DNA from: an uncultured Collinsella sp.
Lineage (GTDB): Bacteria; Actinomycetota; Coriobacteriia; Coriobacteriales; Coriobacteriaceae
Assembly (NCBI GenBank): GCA_905197665.1
Contig: CAJJZP010000015.1
Span: forward strand, 1-64,000
Direction of reading: 5' to 3'
DNA length: 64,000 bases
Made by a program: the position numbers and the translations under genes. How positions within the stretch are numbered: position 1 is the stretch's first letter; each line of letters begins with the position of its first letter. Positions 37,968 to 49,719 of the stretch are shown here, in pieces. Under the pieces are notes generated by a model that ran no database searches, was not told the origin of the DNA, and saw only the letters and a list, made by a program, of their open reading frames with translations.

Positions 37968-38441
37968 TCAAGAAGAGAACCCCTTGCCCGGGCGCATCTG
38001 TATTTCGGACATGTGCAACGTGGTGCCGCGTATATCGCATTCGAGCAGACAGGCGCGTGACGGTCGGCCTAGGATGCTGAGGTCGATACGATACGTCGCA
38101 TGGCTGTCCGTGTACTCGACTTGCTCGGCGTTGACGGTTGCTCCGATTGTAAATAAAGAGCCCAGTTCGGCATCGACAATCTTGGAGTCCTTTATCTTGA
38201 CCTTGAACTCTTGGTAGAGGGACGGGCTGTTGTAGTAAATGGTTCGGGTTCCGTCGGTGCATTCATCGGTCGTCTCCCATTTGACGACGGGCTGGTCCGA
38301 GCTGGCTATCAGCAGTTCTGCTCCAAAAGCTATGGCATGGGTGATGATAACCAGTAATACCCAGACGACAAAGAGATAGAGAACCACATATGCAACGGGG
38401 TGTTTTGAGCGGATGTTTTGGAGTACGGCTGGGACATTCAC
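37968..38441 (-). CDS. Small membrane protein of unknown function
   Basis: 157-residue protein with one N-terminal membrane helix (AYVVLYLFVVWVLLVIITHAI) and an external domain with several beta-type strands (QEFKVKIKDSKIVDAELGS, YTDSHATYRIDLSILG). GTG 38441 is supported by GGAGGTG just upstream. It is antisense to the dnaX-recR direction and convergent with dnaX, the two stops 22 bases apart. I recognise no family. Two Cys (ETTDECTD, CLLECD) could form a disulfide. Confidence 0.6.
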   Translation of the reverse strand: MNVPAVLQNIRSKHPVAYVVLYLFVVWVLLVIITHAIAFGAELLIASSDQPVVKWETTDECTDGTRTIYYNSPSLYQEFKVKIKDSKIVDAELGSLFTIGATVNAEQVEYTDSHATYRIDLSILGRPSRACLLECDIRGTTLHMSEIQMRPGKGFSS

Positions 38442-38594
38442 GAGGGCACCTCCAAATCGTCATCTATGACAATCAAATTATACCCAGCCGCCATGCGTGC
38501 CGCCTCGAGCAGCGGCTCGGCATTTTGCCATGTAGCCTTGTAGCCCTACGCATAAACTGCCTGGTTCCAGCTCTGCTAGATGTAGCTTGAGATA

Positions 38595-38629
38595 ATTATG
38601 CAACCTTGCATAATTCGACCTTGCATAAT
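38595..38629. repeat. TTGCATAAT operator-like repeats
   Basis: ATTATGCAA (38595-38603) and TTGCATAAT (38606-38614) form a perfect palindrome with a 2-base centre; a further direct TTGCATAAT follows at 38621-38629, 15 bases on. AT-rich islands in GC-rich DNA, they look like regulator sites. The rest of 38442-38790 shows no gene or known RNA. Confidence 0.55.
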
Positions 38630-38790
38630 CTTGGGCGTGCGTCACGCTCAAGGACATGTATATCGACTGAGGTAGCGTGTCCGCCCCGCTTGCTTGCCCC
38701 GCGCCGTGGTACGATTTTTGAGTTTGAAAGTCCCGTCGCGCTCCGGCTGCCCTTGCAGCTTGTCGCGCGGCCGCACGTAAAGGAGCCATC

Positions 38791-39111
38791 ATGGCCGGTA
38801 TGAACATGCAGCAAATGATGAAGCAGGCTCGCAAGATGCAGGAGCAGCTTGCCGCCGCGCAGGAAAACCTTAAGTCCCAGACCGTCGACGCCTCTGCCGG
38901 CGGCGGCATGGTCAAGGTGACCGTTAACGGCGAGATGGAGCTCGTCAACCTCACCATCGACCCCGATGCCCTCGATCCCGAGGACGTCGATATGCTGCAG
39001 GACATGATCATGGCTGCCGTCAACGAGGCCGTCCGCGGTGTCAACGAGCTCGCCAACAAGCAGATGGGCGCCATCACCGGCGGCCTCAACATCCCGGGCA
39101 TGCCGTTCTAA
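38791..39111 (+). CDS. ybaB: YbaB/EbfC nucleoid-associated protein
   Basis: 106-residue DNA-binding protein that forms dimers and coats the nucleoid. It has the family helix [20 protein letters not shown], strand [20 protein letters not shown], and [26 protein letters not shown] precedes ATG 38791. Length is normal. It lies between dnaX and recR and ends 13 bases before recR, matching the conserved dnaX-ybaB-recR block and its link to DNA repair and replication. Confidence 0.95.
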   Translation: MAGMNMQQMMKQARKMQEQLAAAQENLKSQTVDASAGGGMVKVTVNGEMELVNLTIDPDALDPEDVDMLQDMIMAAVNEAVRGVNELANKQMGAITGGLNIPGMPF

Positions 39112-39124
39112 GACACGCATATAT

Positions 39125-39721
39125 ATGAGTGCCAACCATAGTCTGCAAAAATTGCTCGATGAGCTGGGCCGTCTGCCGGGCATTGGTCCCAAGTCGGCCC
39201 AGCGCATCGCCTATTACCTGCTCGAGGCCGATGCCGAGGAGGCGCGCCGCCTGGCCGAGGCTATCCTGGAGGTTAAGCAGGAGGTTCACTTTTGCAGCCG
39301 CTGCTTTAACTACGCCACGGCCGACGAGTGCTCCATCTGCCAGGATTCGATGCGCGATACCACTCGCATTTGCGTGGTGGGCGAGCCGCGCGATGTCCAG
39401 GCGATTGAGCGCACGGGCAGCTACCACGGTCTCTACCACGTATTGGGCGGCGTGATCAGTCCCATGGACAAGATTGGTCCCGAGCAGTTGCACATTCGTG
39501 AGCTGCTGGCACGCTTGGGCCACGAGGACATCCACGAGGTCATCATCGCCACCAACCCCAATATCGAGGGCGAGACCACGGCGAGCTACCTGGCCCGCAC
39601 TATCAAGCCGCTGGGCGTTGAGGTGTCGCGTCTGGCGAGCGGCCTTCCCGTGGGCGGCGACCTGGAGTATGCCGACGAGCTTACGCTTGGGCGCGCCATC
39701 GAGGCCCGTCGCACGATTTAG
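39125..39721 (+). CDS. recR: Recombination mediator RecR
   Basis: 198-residue RecFOR-pathway protein that loads RecA at gaps. Visible features: helix-hairpin-helix [20 protein letters not shown], zinc finger [16 protein letters not shown] (C4), and Toprim domain starting [14 protein letters not shown] with [16 protein letters not shown] and [17 protein letters not shown] 39125 gives the standard N terminus ([19 protein letters not shown]); the upstream ribosome site is weak, so translation may rely on coupling with ybaB. Confidence 0.95.
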   Translation: MSANHSLQKLLDELGRLPGIGPKSAQRIAYYLLEADAEEARRLAEAILEVKQEVHFCSRCFNYATADECSICQDSMRDTTRICVVGEPRDVQAIERTGSYHGLYHVLGGVISPMDKIGPEQLHIRELLARLGHEDIHEVIIATNPNIEGETTASYLARTIKPLGVEVSRLASGLPVGGDLEYADELTLGRAIEARRTI

Positions 39722-39873
39722 GTGGCGAGCCTGCTCCTGCCGTATGTCTTCATCGCGACGCACGGGGTAGCCATAATTTCCCCGTGCGACTGTAAGTTTG
39801 TTGTGCAACAAAGATGCTTTGTATCCGCTTATCGCATGGATGCTTCCACTCGCATCCTTAATTTGCCCATTCG

Positions 39874-39951
39874 TTGCGGAACCTTTTGGGTTCGCTGATA
39901 CACTCAAATATGGATTCGAATGAATGCGCCGCTCCCGAGCGGCGTGTTTTT
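39874..39951 (+). promoter_or_regulatory. Promoter followed by a leader terminator (possible attenuator)
   Basis: TTGCGG (39874-39879) and extended -10 TGATACACT (39896-39904) predict a transcript starting near 39911. Its leader contains a stem CGCCGCT/AGCGGCG (39927-39933/39938-39944) with TGTTTTT tail, only 16 bases before the next gene start. An upstream inverted repeat GCACGGGG/CCCCGTGC near 39760-39787 may end recR transcripts. Confidence 0.5.
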
Positions 39952-39966
39952 GTTGGAGGAGAACGC

Positions 39967-40872
39967 ATGCGGCCCGGTGGCACTCAGACAAAGCGCGGCG
40001 CCGCGGTGCGCATGCGACGCCGACTGGGCTTGGCGCCGCGGGCGTACGCACTGCTGTCTTGCTCGCTGGTGCTGGTCATAGCTGGCGTTTCTGCCTATGG
40101 CATGACCGTGCCGTCCATGATGCAGGCACATGCCGCACGCGAACCGCGCGTGGGGCATGAGGTCAAAAGTGACCTGGGGACCACGACTGGATATGCTTGG
40201 GCAAGTGTGGTCGCGCATATTGTGTTTGGCACCGGCGACGCGGACGGCGCCGAGGCCCCGGACAACGAAGTCACGCTTGCCAATGGCAAAACCATCGTGC
40301 TCACCAACACCAAGATCATCGATCGGTTGTCCAACAATAGCGTGGCGGCAACGGTGAATAAGGTCGAGCAGCAGAAGGAGCAGGACGCCCAGCAGTCCGG
40401 AAAGCCCGGTAGCTCGGATACTTCTGGCTCCGGCTCGGATTCGTCGAGTTCGGGCGGTGGCTCTGGGTCGGGTTCCTCTGCCGGAGGGTCTGGAAACGGC
40501 GGCTCGACGGGCGGCAACACTGACAACGATGCAAACTCCGGTGGCCTTTCCGCTGCTGAGGAAGAGAGCATTCACAGCTGGCTTGTGACCAAGTACAACA
40601 TGCTCGACGGCTATGTTTCTCGTGCCAATGACGTGGTCTCGACCTATAACTCTACGGGAGATCCCAGGCCGTGCGACAGCCTGGTCGGGGAGATGTTTGT
40701 CATTCGAGCCGAGTTCGGTCGTCAGACATTCTCGCCCCGGTCAAAGTGGTATCAGCAGTATGCCAATCTGTGGGGCTGTTACACCAACCTATGTCAATGG
40801 GTCGGCCATTACGGCGATGATGACGTCGCGCTCGGTAACTTCAACAATAACGTGGCGGCGCTTGCCCTATGA
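39967..40872 (+). CDS. Membrane-anchored extracellular protein of the kinase/FHA locus
   Basis: 301-residue protein with an N-terminal membrane helix (YALLSCSLVLVIAGVSAYGM, after a basic stretch), a small domain (EVTLANGKTIVLTNTKIID), a Gly/Ser linker (about 140-195) and a C-terminal helical domain with ESIHSWLVTKYNMLDGYVSR, WYQQYANLWGCYTNLCQWVG. I recognise no family. It overlaps the following kinase gene by four bases (ATGA), which suggests that it is the sensory or target partner of that kinase. GGAGGAG precedes ATG 39967. Confidence 0.65.
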   Translation: MRPGGTQTKRGAAVRMRRRLGLAPRAYALLSCSLVLVIAGVSAYGMTVPSMMQAHAAREPRVGHEVKSDLGTTTGYAWASVVAHIVFGTGDADGAEAPDNEVTLANGKTIVLTNTKIIDRLSNNSVAATVNKVEQQKEQDAQQSGKPGSSDTSGSGSDSSSSGGGSGSGSSAGGSGNGGSTGGNTDNDANSGGLSAAEEESIHSWLVTKYNMLDGYVSRANDVVSTYNSTGDPRPCDSLVGEMFVIRAEFGRQTFSPRSKWYQQYANLWGCYTNLCQWVGHYGDDDVALGNFNNNVAALAL

Positions 40873-42713
40873 TGACCGATCTTGCATCCACCACACCACA
40901 ATCGCTCGGTCGCGATCCCATGGTCGGCCTGCGCCTGGCGCGTGTCGACGGGTTTGAGCCGGCCATTGCGCTCGGTCAGGACGAACTGCCTGCCTATCTG
41001 CGTCGTTTTACGATACTGTTTGCCGACGATGCCACCATGCGCCGTGGCGGTATCGGCCGCGTGACGCGTGCCGTCAACGCCCAAGGCGAGGCCGTGGCAC
41101 TCAAGCAGCTCATCTTGCCAACGTGCGATGAGTTTGACGATGCCGCCGCCCATGAGGCGCTGGTCGCCAAGTTCAAAGCGGCGTTTCGCGAGGAATACGA
41201 ATGCCATCGCGCCCTTTCGGGCCTTAAGGGCTTTCCCCGCCTCTATGGCTGGGGCGAGGTCGACGGTGTGCCTGCAATTGTCATGGAATGGGTCGAGGGC
41301 GAGACGCTCGCCCGCTTGCGCTCGCGCTTTGCCGTGGACGATGCCGGCCGCCTATCGCCGCTTGTGGCGGCGCGTCTGGGTCGCGACCTGTTCGATCTGC
41401 TCTGCCGTATGAGCCTGGTGGGCGAGGGCTTTGTCCATCGCGATATCTCGCCCGCTAATATTATGGTGCGTACGGCGCGTCTACCGCTTGACCGGCAGCT
41501 TGCCGAGGGCACCTTTGACCTGTGCCTGATCGACTTTGGCTCGTCGCTGGCGCTTGAGCCTGCGTCGGCCGTGGCCGGTACCGGCGGCAAGGCGTCGTTT
41601 ACGGAGCGCTATGCCACGCTGCGTCGCGCGACGGTTGCCTATGCCCCGCCCGAGATGCTCACCGACGATATTCCCGACCTGCGCGCTTTGCGTATGTCGC
41701 CGGCGATCGACGTCTATGCCGCAGCAAGCACGGTTTACGAGCTCATTGCCGGCGCCGCGCCATACGAAGCCGCGCCGAGCACTTCGGGCACCTCGGGTTC
41801 GCGCAAAAAGACGCGCGACATCGCCAGCCCCTACCGTCTCAAGATGGACACGCTGCCCGACTATCCCATTGGTGCCCATGCGCCCGGTTGCGATTTGACT
41901 CAGCTGCTTCGTCGTGAGCCCGATGTGGCGCTCGCTGCGGCCGAGCAGGCCCAGCAGCTGGGGCTTGAGCCGGATTCCGAGGAGCTACGCGATGCGCTGG
42001 CGTTTGTCGATGCCCAGCTGTTCGACGTGGTGATGGCCTGTCTGTCCAGCCATCAAAAAGATCGTCCCGAGCCGGCGGCGGTCGAGGCGGCGCTCTCGGC
42101 GTTTTGTGACCACTATGCGCAAAATGTCGGTCGTTCGCTCCGCGGCGAGCCGCTCACGCCGTGCCCCATGGATGCGTCTGGCCGCGCGGTTCGTCGCGCG
42201 CTGATGGTCGGCGCGACGATCGTCTGTGGCGTGGTTTGGGCTGTGGTCGTGGTTTCGGCCGCGCTGCTGGCGTCGGGCGCTCGCGTGACGGCGACTTTGG
42301 GATCGCTCGTGTGGTCTGGGTCGCTACCGGGTATTATTGCCGCACTGGCGTTGGCGCTGCCAGGCATAGCCGGCGTTGCCGCGGGGGCACTTGCGCGCGA
42401 TCGGCGCTCGGGCTTCCTGCAGGGTGTGCTTGCGCTTTCTGCCTGCGAGGTTCCGGTGCTGGTTGTGGCTGCATGTAGCGTATTTTCCCAACGCGCCGTG
42501 ATGGGCGGCCTTGTTGCCGCTCTGGTTGCAACCTATACGCTTACGTGGTTTTTGCTTGCGATGGGCTTTGCCTTTGAACTTCCCGTTTCGGCACCGCGAC
42601 GCACAAAAGCCCAGATGGCGACTCCGCTTGCCGGTGGAGCCGCAGCTGTCCGTACTTTTGGCGGACCTGTCGAAGTATCGTCCGATTCTATTTCTACGAC
42701 CAAGGAGGCCTAG
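40869..42713 (+). CDS. Membrane Ser/Thr protein kinase with atypical catalytic loop
   Basis: 614-residue protein. The kinase domain covers about 48-400: glycine-rich MRRGGIGRVTRA, Lys79 (VALKQ), VMEWVEGETL, FVHRDISPANIMV (residues 189-201) and IDFGSS with Asp222. The catalytic-loop Lys of HRDxKxxN is Ser (HRDISPAN), as in some lipid or small-molecule kinases, so protein-kinase activity is probable but not certain. About 450-585 holds four hydrophobic segments. Two adjacent Met codons (40869, 40872) are possible starts. It is coupled to the preceding secreted protein and followed by an FHA protein. Confidence 0.82.
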   Translation: MMTDLASTTPQSLGRDPMVGLRLARVDGFEPAIALGQDELPAYLRRFTILFADDATMRRGGIGRVTRAVNAQGEAVALKQLILPTCDEFDDAAAHEALVAKFKAAFREEYECHRALSGLKGFPRLYGWGEVDGVPAIVMEWVEGETLARLRSRFAVDDAGRLSPLVAARLGRDLFDLLCRMSLVGEGFVHRDISPANIMVRTARLPLDRQLAEGTFDLCLIDFGSSLALEPASAVAGTGGKASFTERYATLRRATVAYAPPEMLTDDIPDLRALRMSPAIDVYAAASTVYELIAGAAPYEAAPSTSGTSGSRKKTRDIASPYRLKMDTLPDYPIGAHAPGCDLTQLLRREPDVALAAAEQAQQLGLEPDSEELRDALAFVDAQLFDVVMACLSSHQKDRPEPAAVEAALSAFCDHYAQNVGRSLRGEPLTPCPMDASGRAVRRALMVGATIVCGVVWAVVVVSAALLASGARVTATLGSLVWSGSLPGIIAALALALPGIAGVAAGALARDRRSGFLQGVLALSACEVPVLVVAACSVFSQRAVMGGLVAALVATYTLTWFLLAMGFAFELPVSAPRRTKAQMATPLAGGAAAVRTFGGPVEVSSDSISTTKEA

Positions 42714-42716
42714 GTC

Positions 42717-43646
42717 ATGGCATCTCAAGTTGAGCTCACCCCATGCGGGGCCATGTTTGACATCTTTAAGCGCGCAGCGCATCTGAGCCATATCGAGCTG
42801 TGCGGCTTGGTGCTTTCGTCCCGTCCGCTCGCCGACGGCCGCAGCCCGCAGAGCCGAGCCGCCGATCGCTCTTGGGTTTCCCGCTTTATCGTTCGCGCGC
42901 CGGTCGGCACGCTTCAGCAGCGCTACTTTGCCGAATACGGTACCTCGGCTGCGCGTATTATGTCGCAACTGGCCCTGCGCCAGCGCAATCCCATGGACTC
43001 CACGGCTGTAATCAATATGGTGTGCGGTCCTGCAGGTGAACCGATGGTACGCGCGCTCGAAGAGTGCCACCAGGACACGAATCTCTATCGCAACGCGCTC
43101 GATCGCCTGTCCCAGGCGGCGGAACTCATGCCCGCCGAGGTCGTGCTGGTGCTGTTTGTCGCCGTCGGTTGTTCGGCGGATGTGCGGTCCTCGGTGAACT
43201 ATGCCATCGACTACGCGAACGCGACCTGCGGCGGAGGCACATCCACGCCGCGTTCGCTTGGCATGTCGCTGACTGCGGGCGAACGCGAACCCGCCCCGGC
43301 GCACCCTTTGGGCTTGCTGCGCGTGCAAAACAGTTTTGTCGTGAGCGCCCCGCGCTGGATTCAGCCGAGTGAGCAGGGTGTTGAGATTGGCGCGCTGGCC
43401 ACTGGTGAGGGCGATATTACCGACGTCGGCGACGATGTCTCGGCCCGCCATGCCCATATCTGGTGCGATGCTCAAAATATCTGGCACGTCGAGGACTTGT
43501 CGTCCACCAACGGAACCGTGGTGGTAAACGGGGCCACGCGCGTTTGCATTCAGGTCGAGCCCGGCCGTTCCGCCCAACTCAATCCCGGCGACGAGCTCAA
43601 GCTCGGCGAATCCACTACCTACGCCATCCTCTTCGGTGCCCTCTAG
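42717..43646 (+). CDS. FHA-domain protein partner of the second kinase
   Basis: 309-residue cytoplasmic protein. The first 190 residues are of unknown type (FDIFKRAAHLSHIELCGLVL, VSRFIVRAPVGTLQQRYFAE). The C-terminal FHA domain (about 215-305) has VEIGALATGEGDITDVGDD, VSARHAHIW and EDLSSTNGTVVVNG; the usual first Arg of the G-R-S motif is not obvious, so phosphopeptide binding may be altered. AAGGAGG lies 8 bases before ATG 42717, three bases after the kinase stop. Last gene of this three-gene signalling operon. Confidence 0.82.
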   Translation: MASQVELTPCGAMFDIFKRAAHLSHIELCGLVLSSRPLADGRSPQSRAADRSWVSRFIVRAPVGTLQQRYFAEYGTSAARIMSQLALRQRNPMDSTAVINMVCGPAGEPMVRALEECHQDTNLYRNALDRLSQAAELMPAEVVLVLFVAVGCSADVRSSVNYAIDYANATCGGGTSTPRSLGMSLTAGEREPAPAHPLGLLRVQNSFVVSAPRWIQPSEQGVEIGALATGEGDITDVGDDVSARHAHIWCDAQNIWHVEDLSSTNGTVVVNGATRVCIQVEPGRSAQLNPGDELKLGESTTYAILFGAL

Positions 43647-43660
43647 CCAGTCCCGCCAAA

Positions 43661-43690
43661 TGGTCCCTCCGTCCCCAAGGGATCATTTTG
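43661..43690 (+). terminator. Terminator of the second kinase/FHA operon
   Basis: TGGTCCCT (43661-43668) pairs with AGGGATCA (43678-43685) and is followed by TTTT, 14 bases after the FHA gene stop. Confidence 0.55.
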
Positions 43691-43761
43691 CTCCCGGCAG
43701 TCACCCGAGGTAAACCTTTACCGCCCGCCTATATTTGCCGAAATTACACTTGACGGCGGGG

Positions 43762-44048
43762 TACAATAAACCCGCATGCGGATTTCCGTTGCGGGCGCTT
43801 CCCATCGCCGGGGCGTGCCCGGGAGCATCCGGCATGCGGCCTTTGCGGCGCTCGGTCATGTGCAAGACGGGCGGTCGGGTCTGTGGGGCGCATCAGTTGC
43901 CCTTCGCCTCGGCATGTCTTCTCTCCACGCCACGTACCTGCTGCTGAGCCTGCCTGCCAGATGATTGGAAGCAACAGCGTAAATCCCATCACGCCAACAT
44001 CCCGGCGATCGCCGGGGCCTGTATACCTATATGAGAGGAGAGGGGTAT

Positions 44049-44049
<1 letters not shown>
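43762..44049 (+). promoter_or_regulatory. Promoter and long structured leader of nifJ
   Basis: TACAAT (43762-43767) is a likely -10, giving a leader of about 270 bases without a credible gene. It contains CCGCATGCGGA/TCCGGCATGCGG arms (about 43771-43838), a perfect palindrome CCCGGCGATCGCCGGG (44001-44016) and TATACC/GGTATA (44022-44027/44044-44049) that encloses the ribosome site AGGAGAGGGG (44036-44045). This could mask or expose the start. No known riboswitch consensus is recognised. Confidence 0.45.
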
Positions 44050-47588
<3,539 letters not shown>

Positions 47589-47598
47589 GTCTCCCACC

Positions 47599-47723
47599 GC
47601 AGGATCTGAGGGCTGACCTTCGCGGACGTCCTCGGACATGAAAGAACCTCCGCTGCGCACTACGTGCGGCGGGGGTTCTTTCGTCCTGCGGAGTGTCCGC
47701 GAAGGTCAGCCCTCAGATCCTGC
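47599..47723. terminator. nifJ terminator nested in a 29-bp perfect inverted repeat
   Basis: Outer arms GCAGGATCTGAGGGCTGACC... (47599-47627) and their exact complement (47695-47723) enclose an inner terminator stem AAAGAACCTCCGC/GCGGCGGGGGTTCTTT (47641-47653/47666-47681). The whole can fold into one hairpin of 125 bases. The outer stem far exceeds what termination needs. Confidence 0.85.
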
Positions 47724-47758
47724 TACGACTACGTCCTCGGATTGTGGGGCTGAATGAA

Positions 47759-48005
47759 GGATGTGGCTGTGGGGGTGCCTTGTCCCGGTCGCTGTTTCGC
47801 GGCGTGGCCGCGAAACCACGCGCCACTTTGGGCATGGAGGGCTAGCTGATTGTGACCTTCTGCTGCCCCAGTGCTGTTTCGCGCTTTGCGCGAAACATCG
47901 CAGCACTTTGGGCATAGTGGGGGAGTTGGTTGTCGCTGCCTTCTATCCCCTTGCTGTTTCGCGCCTTTGGCGCGAAAGGCGCAGTACTTTGGGCGTGGGG
48001 GCTGG
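47759..48005. repeat. Three 80-bp tandem hairpin repeats
   Basis: Units start their conserved GCTGTTTCGC at 47791, 47873 and 47953 (periods 82 and 80), and end in ACTTTGGGC (47825-47833, 47905-47913, 47986-47994). The stem of each differs but stays paired: GTTTCGCGG/CCGCGAAAC, GTTTCGCGC/GCGCGAAAC, TTTCGCGCC/GGCGCGAAA. Compensatory change of this sort indicates that the fold matters. No gene is present. Confidence 0.75.
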
Positions 48006-48023
48006 CTTGCGGACTCAGATGAC

Positions 48024-49385
48024 CTAGAGAGATATGGGTGCAAACGAGAAATCGTTGTTGGGGTCGTCCTTTTCCATAAACTCATCGAGACAGAATGTCA
48101 TATAGATTGGAACGTAAAGGATCTTGCCCTCTTTGCAAAGGTTTTCGTGGCTCAGCACAACGGCCTCGGGAATTTTGTACTCGCCCACACTCATCAAACG
48201 GTCGAGGGCTGCATGTGCTCGAACTTTCTTGCCCGATTTGACTTCGATTGGGACAACATGCCCGCGGGCACCTTCGATTACAAAGTCGACTTCACCGACC
48301 TCACGCGTTTGGTAGTACCACGTATCTGCTCCGAGGGCAACGAGTTCCTGTGCGACCACGTTCTCATAGAGGCCGCCGAGGTTGGGGGTTTTCATGTCAA
48401 GGTAGACGGCGCGTGCCGTGCTGCCGGGATACCGCGATGCGAGCATACCTGTATCGGACTCGTATAGTTTAAAGGCCGTCGTTTTCTCCGTCCTCTTGAG
48501 AGGGCTTCGTGCCTCCGTCACCTGGGGGACCATCAATCCAACGCCTGCGTTCACCAGCCATAGGAAATCCTGCTCGTATTTTTGAAGACGAGCTCCCTCG
48601 CCTAGAGACGAGACGATAAAGCGATGGGACTCCGCCTCAAGCTGAACGGGAATTTGCTCGAAAATGGAGCGAACGTTAAACGCTCGAGTCGATGCATATT
48701 TAGAGATATCGCTTTTGTACTGATCGACTAGCTGAATTTGAAGCTCACGCGTTCTCACGAGCGAATAGCCCGAATCGATATAGTTCTGAACGACCTCCGG
48801 CATGCCGCCGCAAACGATATAGGCTCTAAAGTTTTTGAGCATCGCCTCATGAATATAGTTTTCGACGGGACGTCTCTCGACAAGGCGGCTGCGAATATCT
48901 GCAAGCACATTTTCGCTGACGCTGTTTGCCCAACAAAACTCTTCAAAATCCATCGGCCGCATAACAATGTGCTCGACATACCCTACCGGAAAAGAAGAGA
49001 TCCCCTTAAACTCAGTCCCAAGCATAGACCCCGAGAAGACATAGCTAAAGCGTCCGTCCTCGACCAGCGCCTTCATAAGTGTAACGATCTGCGGATACTC
49101 CTGAATCTCATCGACGAAGATAAGCGTGTCTCCTTCAACAAGCGGTGCATCCGCAAGAAGGGCCACACGGTTGATGAAGTCAATGGAGTTCTTAGCGCCA
49201 ACAAGTACGTCTCTTGCCTCGGCATCAAGTAGCAGATTGACCTCATAATACGAAGCGTAGTTGCTCTTTCCAAACGCGCGAATCGCATAGCTCTTGCCAA
49301 TCTGACGCGCACCGGTAACAAGCAGGGCCTTATGGGAGTTATTCTTCCAGCTCAAAAGCCTATCAGTGACCTTGCGGCGTAGCAT
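48024..49385 (-). CDS. AAA-type ATPase with DUF4143 nuclease-like C terminus
   Basis: 453-residue ATPase of the AAA_14/DUF4143 family. Walker A VTGARQIGKSYA (about 23-34), Walker B TLIFVDEIQEYP and sensor FSGSMLG lie in the N-terminal half. The C-terminal DUF4143 part (about 210-420) has a PD-(D/E)XK-like core: EVGEVDFVIEG and VVPIEVKSGKK. Such proteins are widespread in gut bacteria as single genes; their role is not established. GAGGAG precedes ATG 49385. Three 34-bp repeats lie directly upstream and may be its operator. Confidence 0.85.
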   Translation of the reverse strand: MLRRKVTDRLLSWKNNSHKALLVTGARQIGKSYAIRAFGKSNYASYYEVNLLLDAEARDVLVGAKNSIDFINRVALLADAPLVEGDTLIFVDEIQEYPQIVTLMKALVEDGRFSYVFSGSMLGTEFKGISSFPVGYVEHIVMRPMDFEEFCWANSVSENVLADIRSRLVERRPVENYIHEAMLKNFRAYIVCGGMPEVVQNYIDSGYSLVRTRELQIQLVDQYKSDISKYASTRAFNVRSIFEQIPVQLEAESHRFIVSSLGEGARLQKYEQDFLWLVNAGVGLMVPQVTEARSPLKRTEKTTAFKLYESDTGMLASRYPGSTARAVYLDMKTPNLGGLYENVVAQELVALGADTWYYQTREVGEVDFVIEGARGHVVPIEVKSGKKVRAHAALDRLMSVGEYKIPEAVVLSHENLCKEGKILYVPIYMTFCLDEFMEKDDPNNDFSFAPISL

Positions 49386-49400
49386 TAAAACTCCTCATTG

Positions 49401-49490
49401 ACAAAAATTGGCAAATAGATTTGCCCCTAATCATACAAAAATTGACAAATAGATTTGACCCAAATCATACAAAAATTGGCAAATAGCAAA
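49401..49490. repeat. Three 34-bp direct repeats upstream of the AAA ATPase gene
   Basis: ACAAAAATTGGCAAATAG begins at 49401, 49435 (GA for GG) and 49469, an exact 34-base period; the last unit is cut short. Each full unit contains the palindrome CAAATAGATTTG. They lie 16 bases before the ATPase start, so regulator binding is likely. There are no unique spacers, so this is not a CRISPR array. Confidence 0.75.
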
Positions 49491-49492
49491 GC

Positions 49493-49712
49493 TCACTTAG
49501 GCCTCAAAGCCAGCGAGCCAGCACGGTACTTTGCGAAAAGGCTGGCGGCGCCGTTGTTGAGGGTGGCCAGGTTGGCAGTGGCGCCGTTAGCGTTCTCGGC
49601 TGCTTGGGCGCGCAGGAGCGAAAGGGCGTCGGCAGCGTTCATGCAGAAGCCGACGGTAAAGTTCCATACTGCGAACTCGCAGTCGCTTGCCGCGGGGTGA
49701 AGCGCGATCGGC
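49493..49712 (-). pseudogene. C-terminal gene fragment (…CEFAVWNFTVGFCMNAADALSL…)
   Basis: An open minus-strand frame ends with a stop at 49493 and reads ASDCEFAVWNFTVGFCMNAA then DALSLLRAQAAENANGA and SLFAKYRAGSLALRPK, with codon use typical of host genes (GCC, AAC, CTG). It has no ribosome site or start upstream of an in-frame stop near 49713. It looks like the tail of a deleted gene. I cannot name the parent. Confidence 0.4.
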
Positions 49713-49719
49713 TATCCCT

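Noticed and set aside
38442..38790. Signal recognition particle RNA near dnaX
   Set aside because: Its gene lies by dnaX in some bacteria, but the conserved GGTCAGG...GGAAGGAAGCAG core was not found here.
43770..44030. TPP riboswitch in the nifJ leader
   Set aside because: PFOR uses TPP, so this was checked, but the conserved CTGAGA and ACCTGATC-type segments are not present.
49401..49490. Short regular repeats as a CRISPR array
   Set aside because: The repeats are contiguous with identical content and lack unique spacers; no cas gene is near.
49455..49700. Plus-strand 81-residue frame upstream of arcC
   Set aside because: It runs through the 34-bp repeats and is opposite a minus-strand fragment with better codon use.
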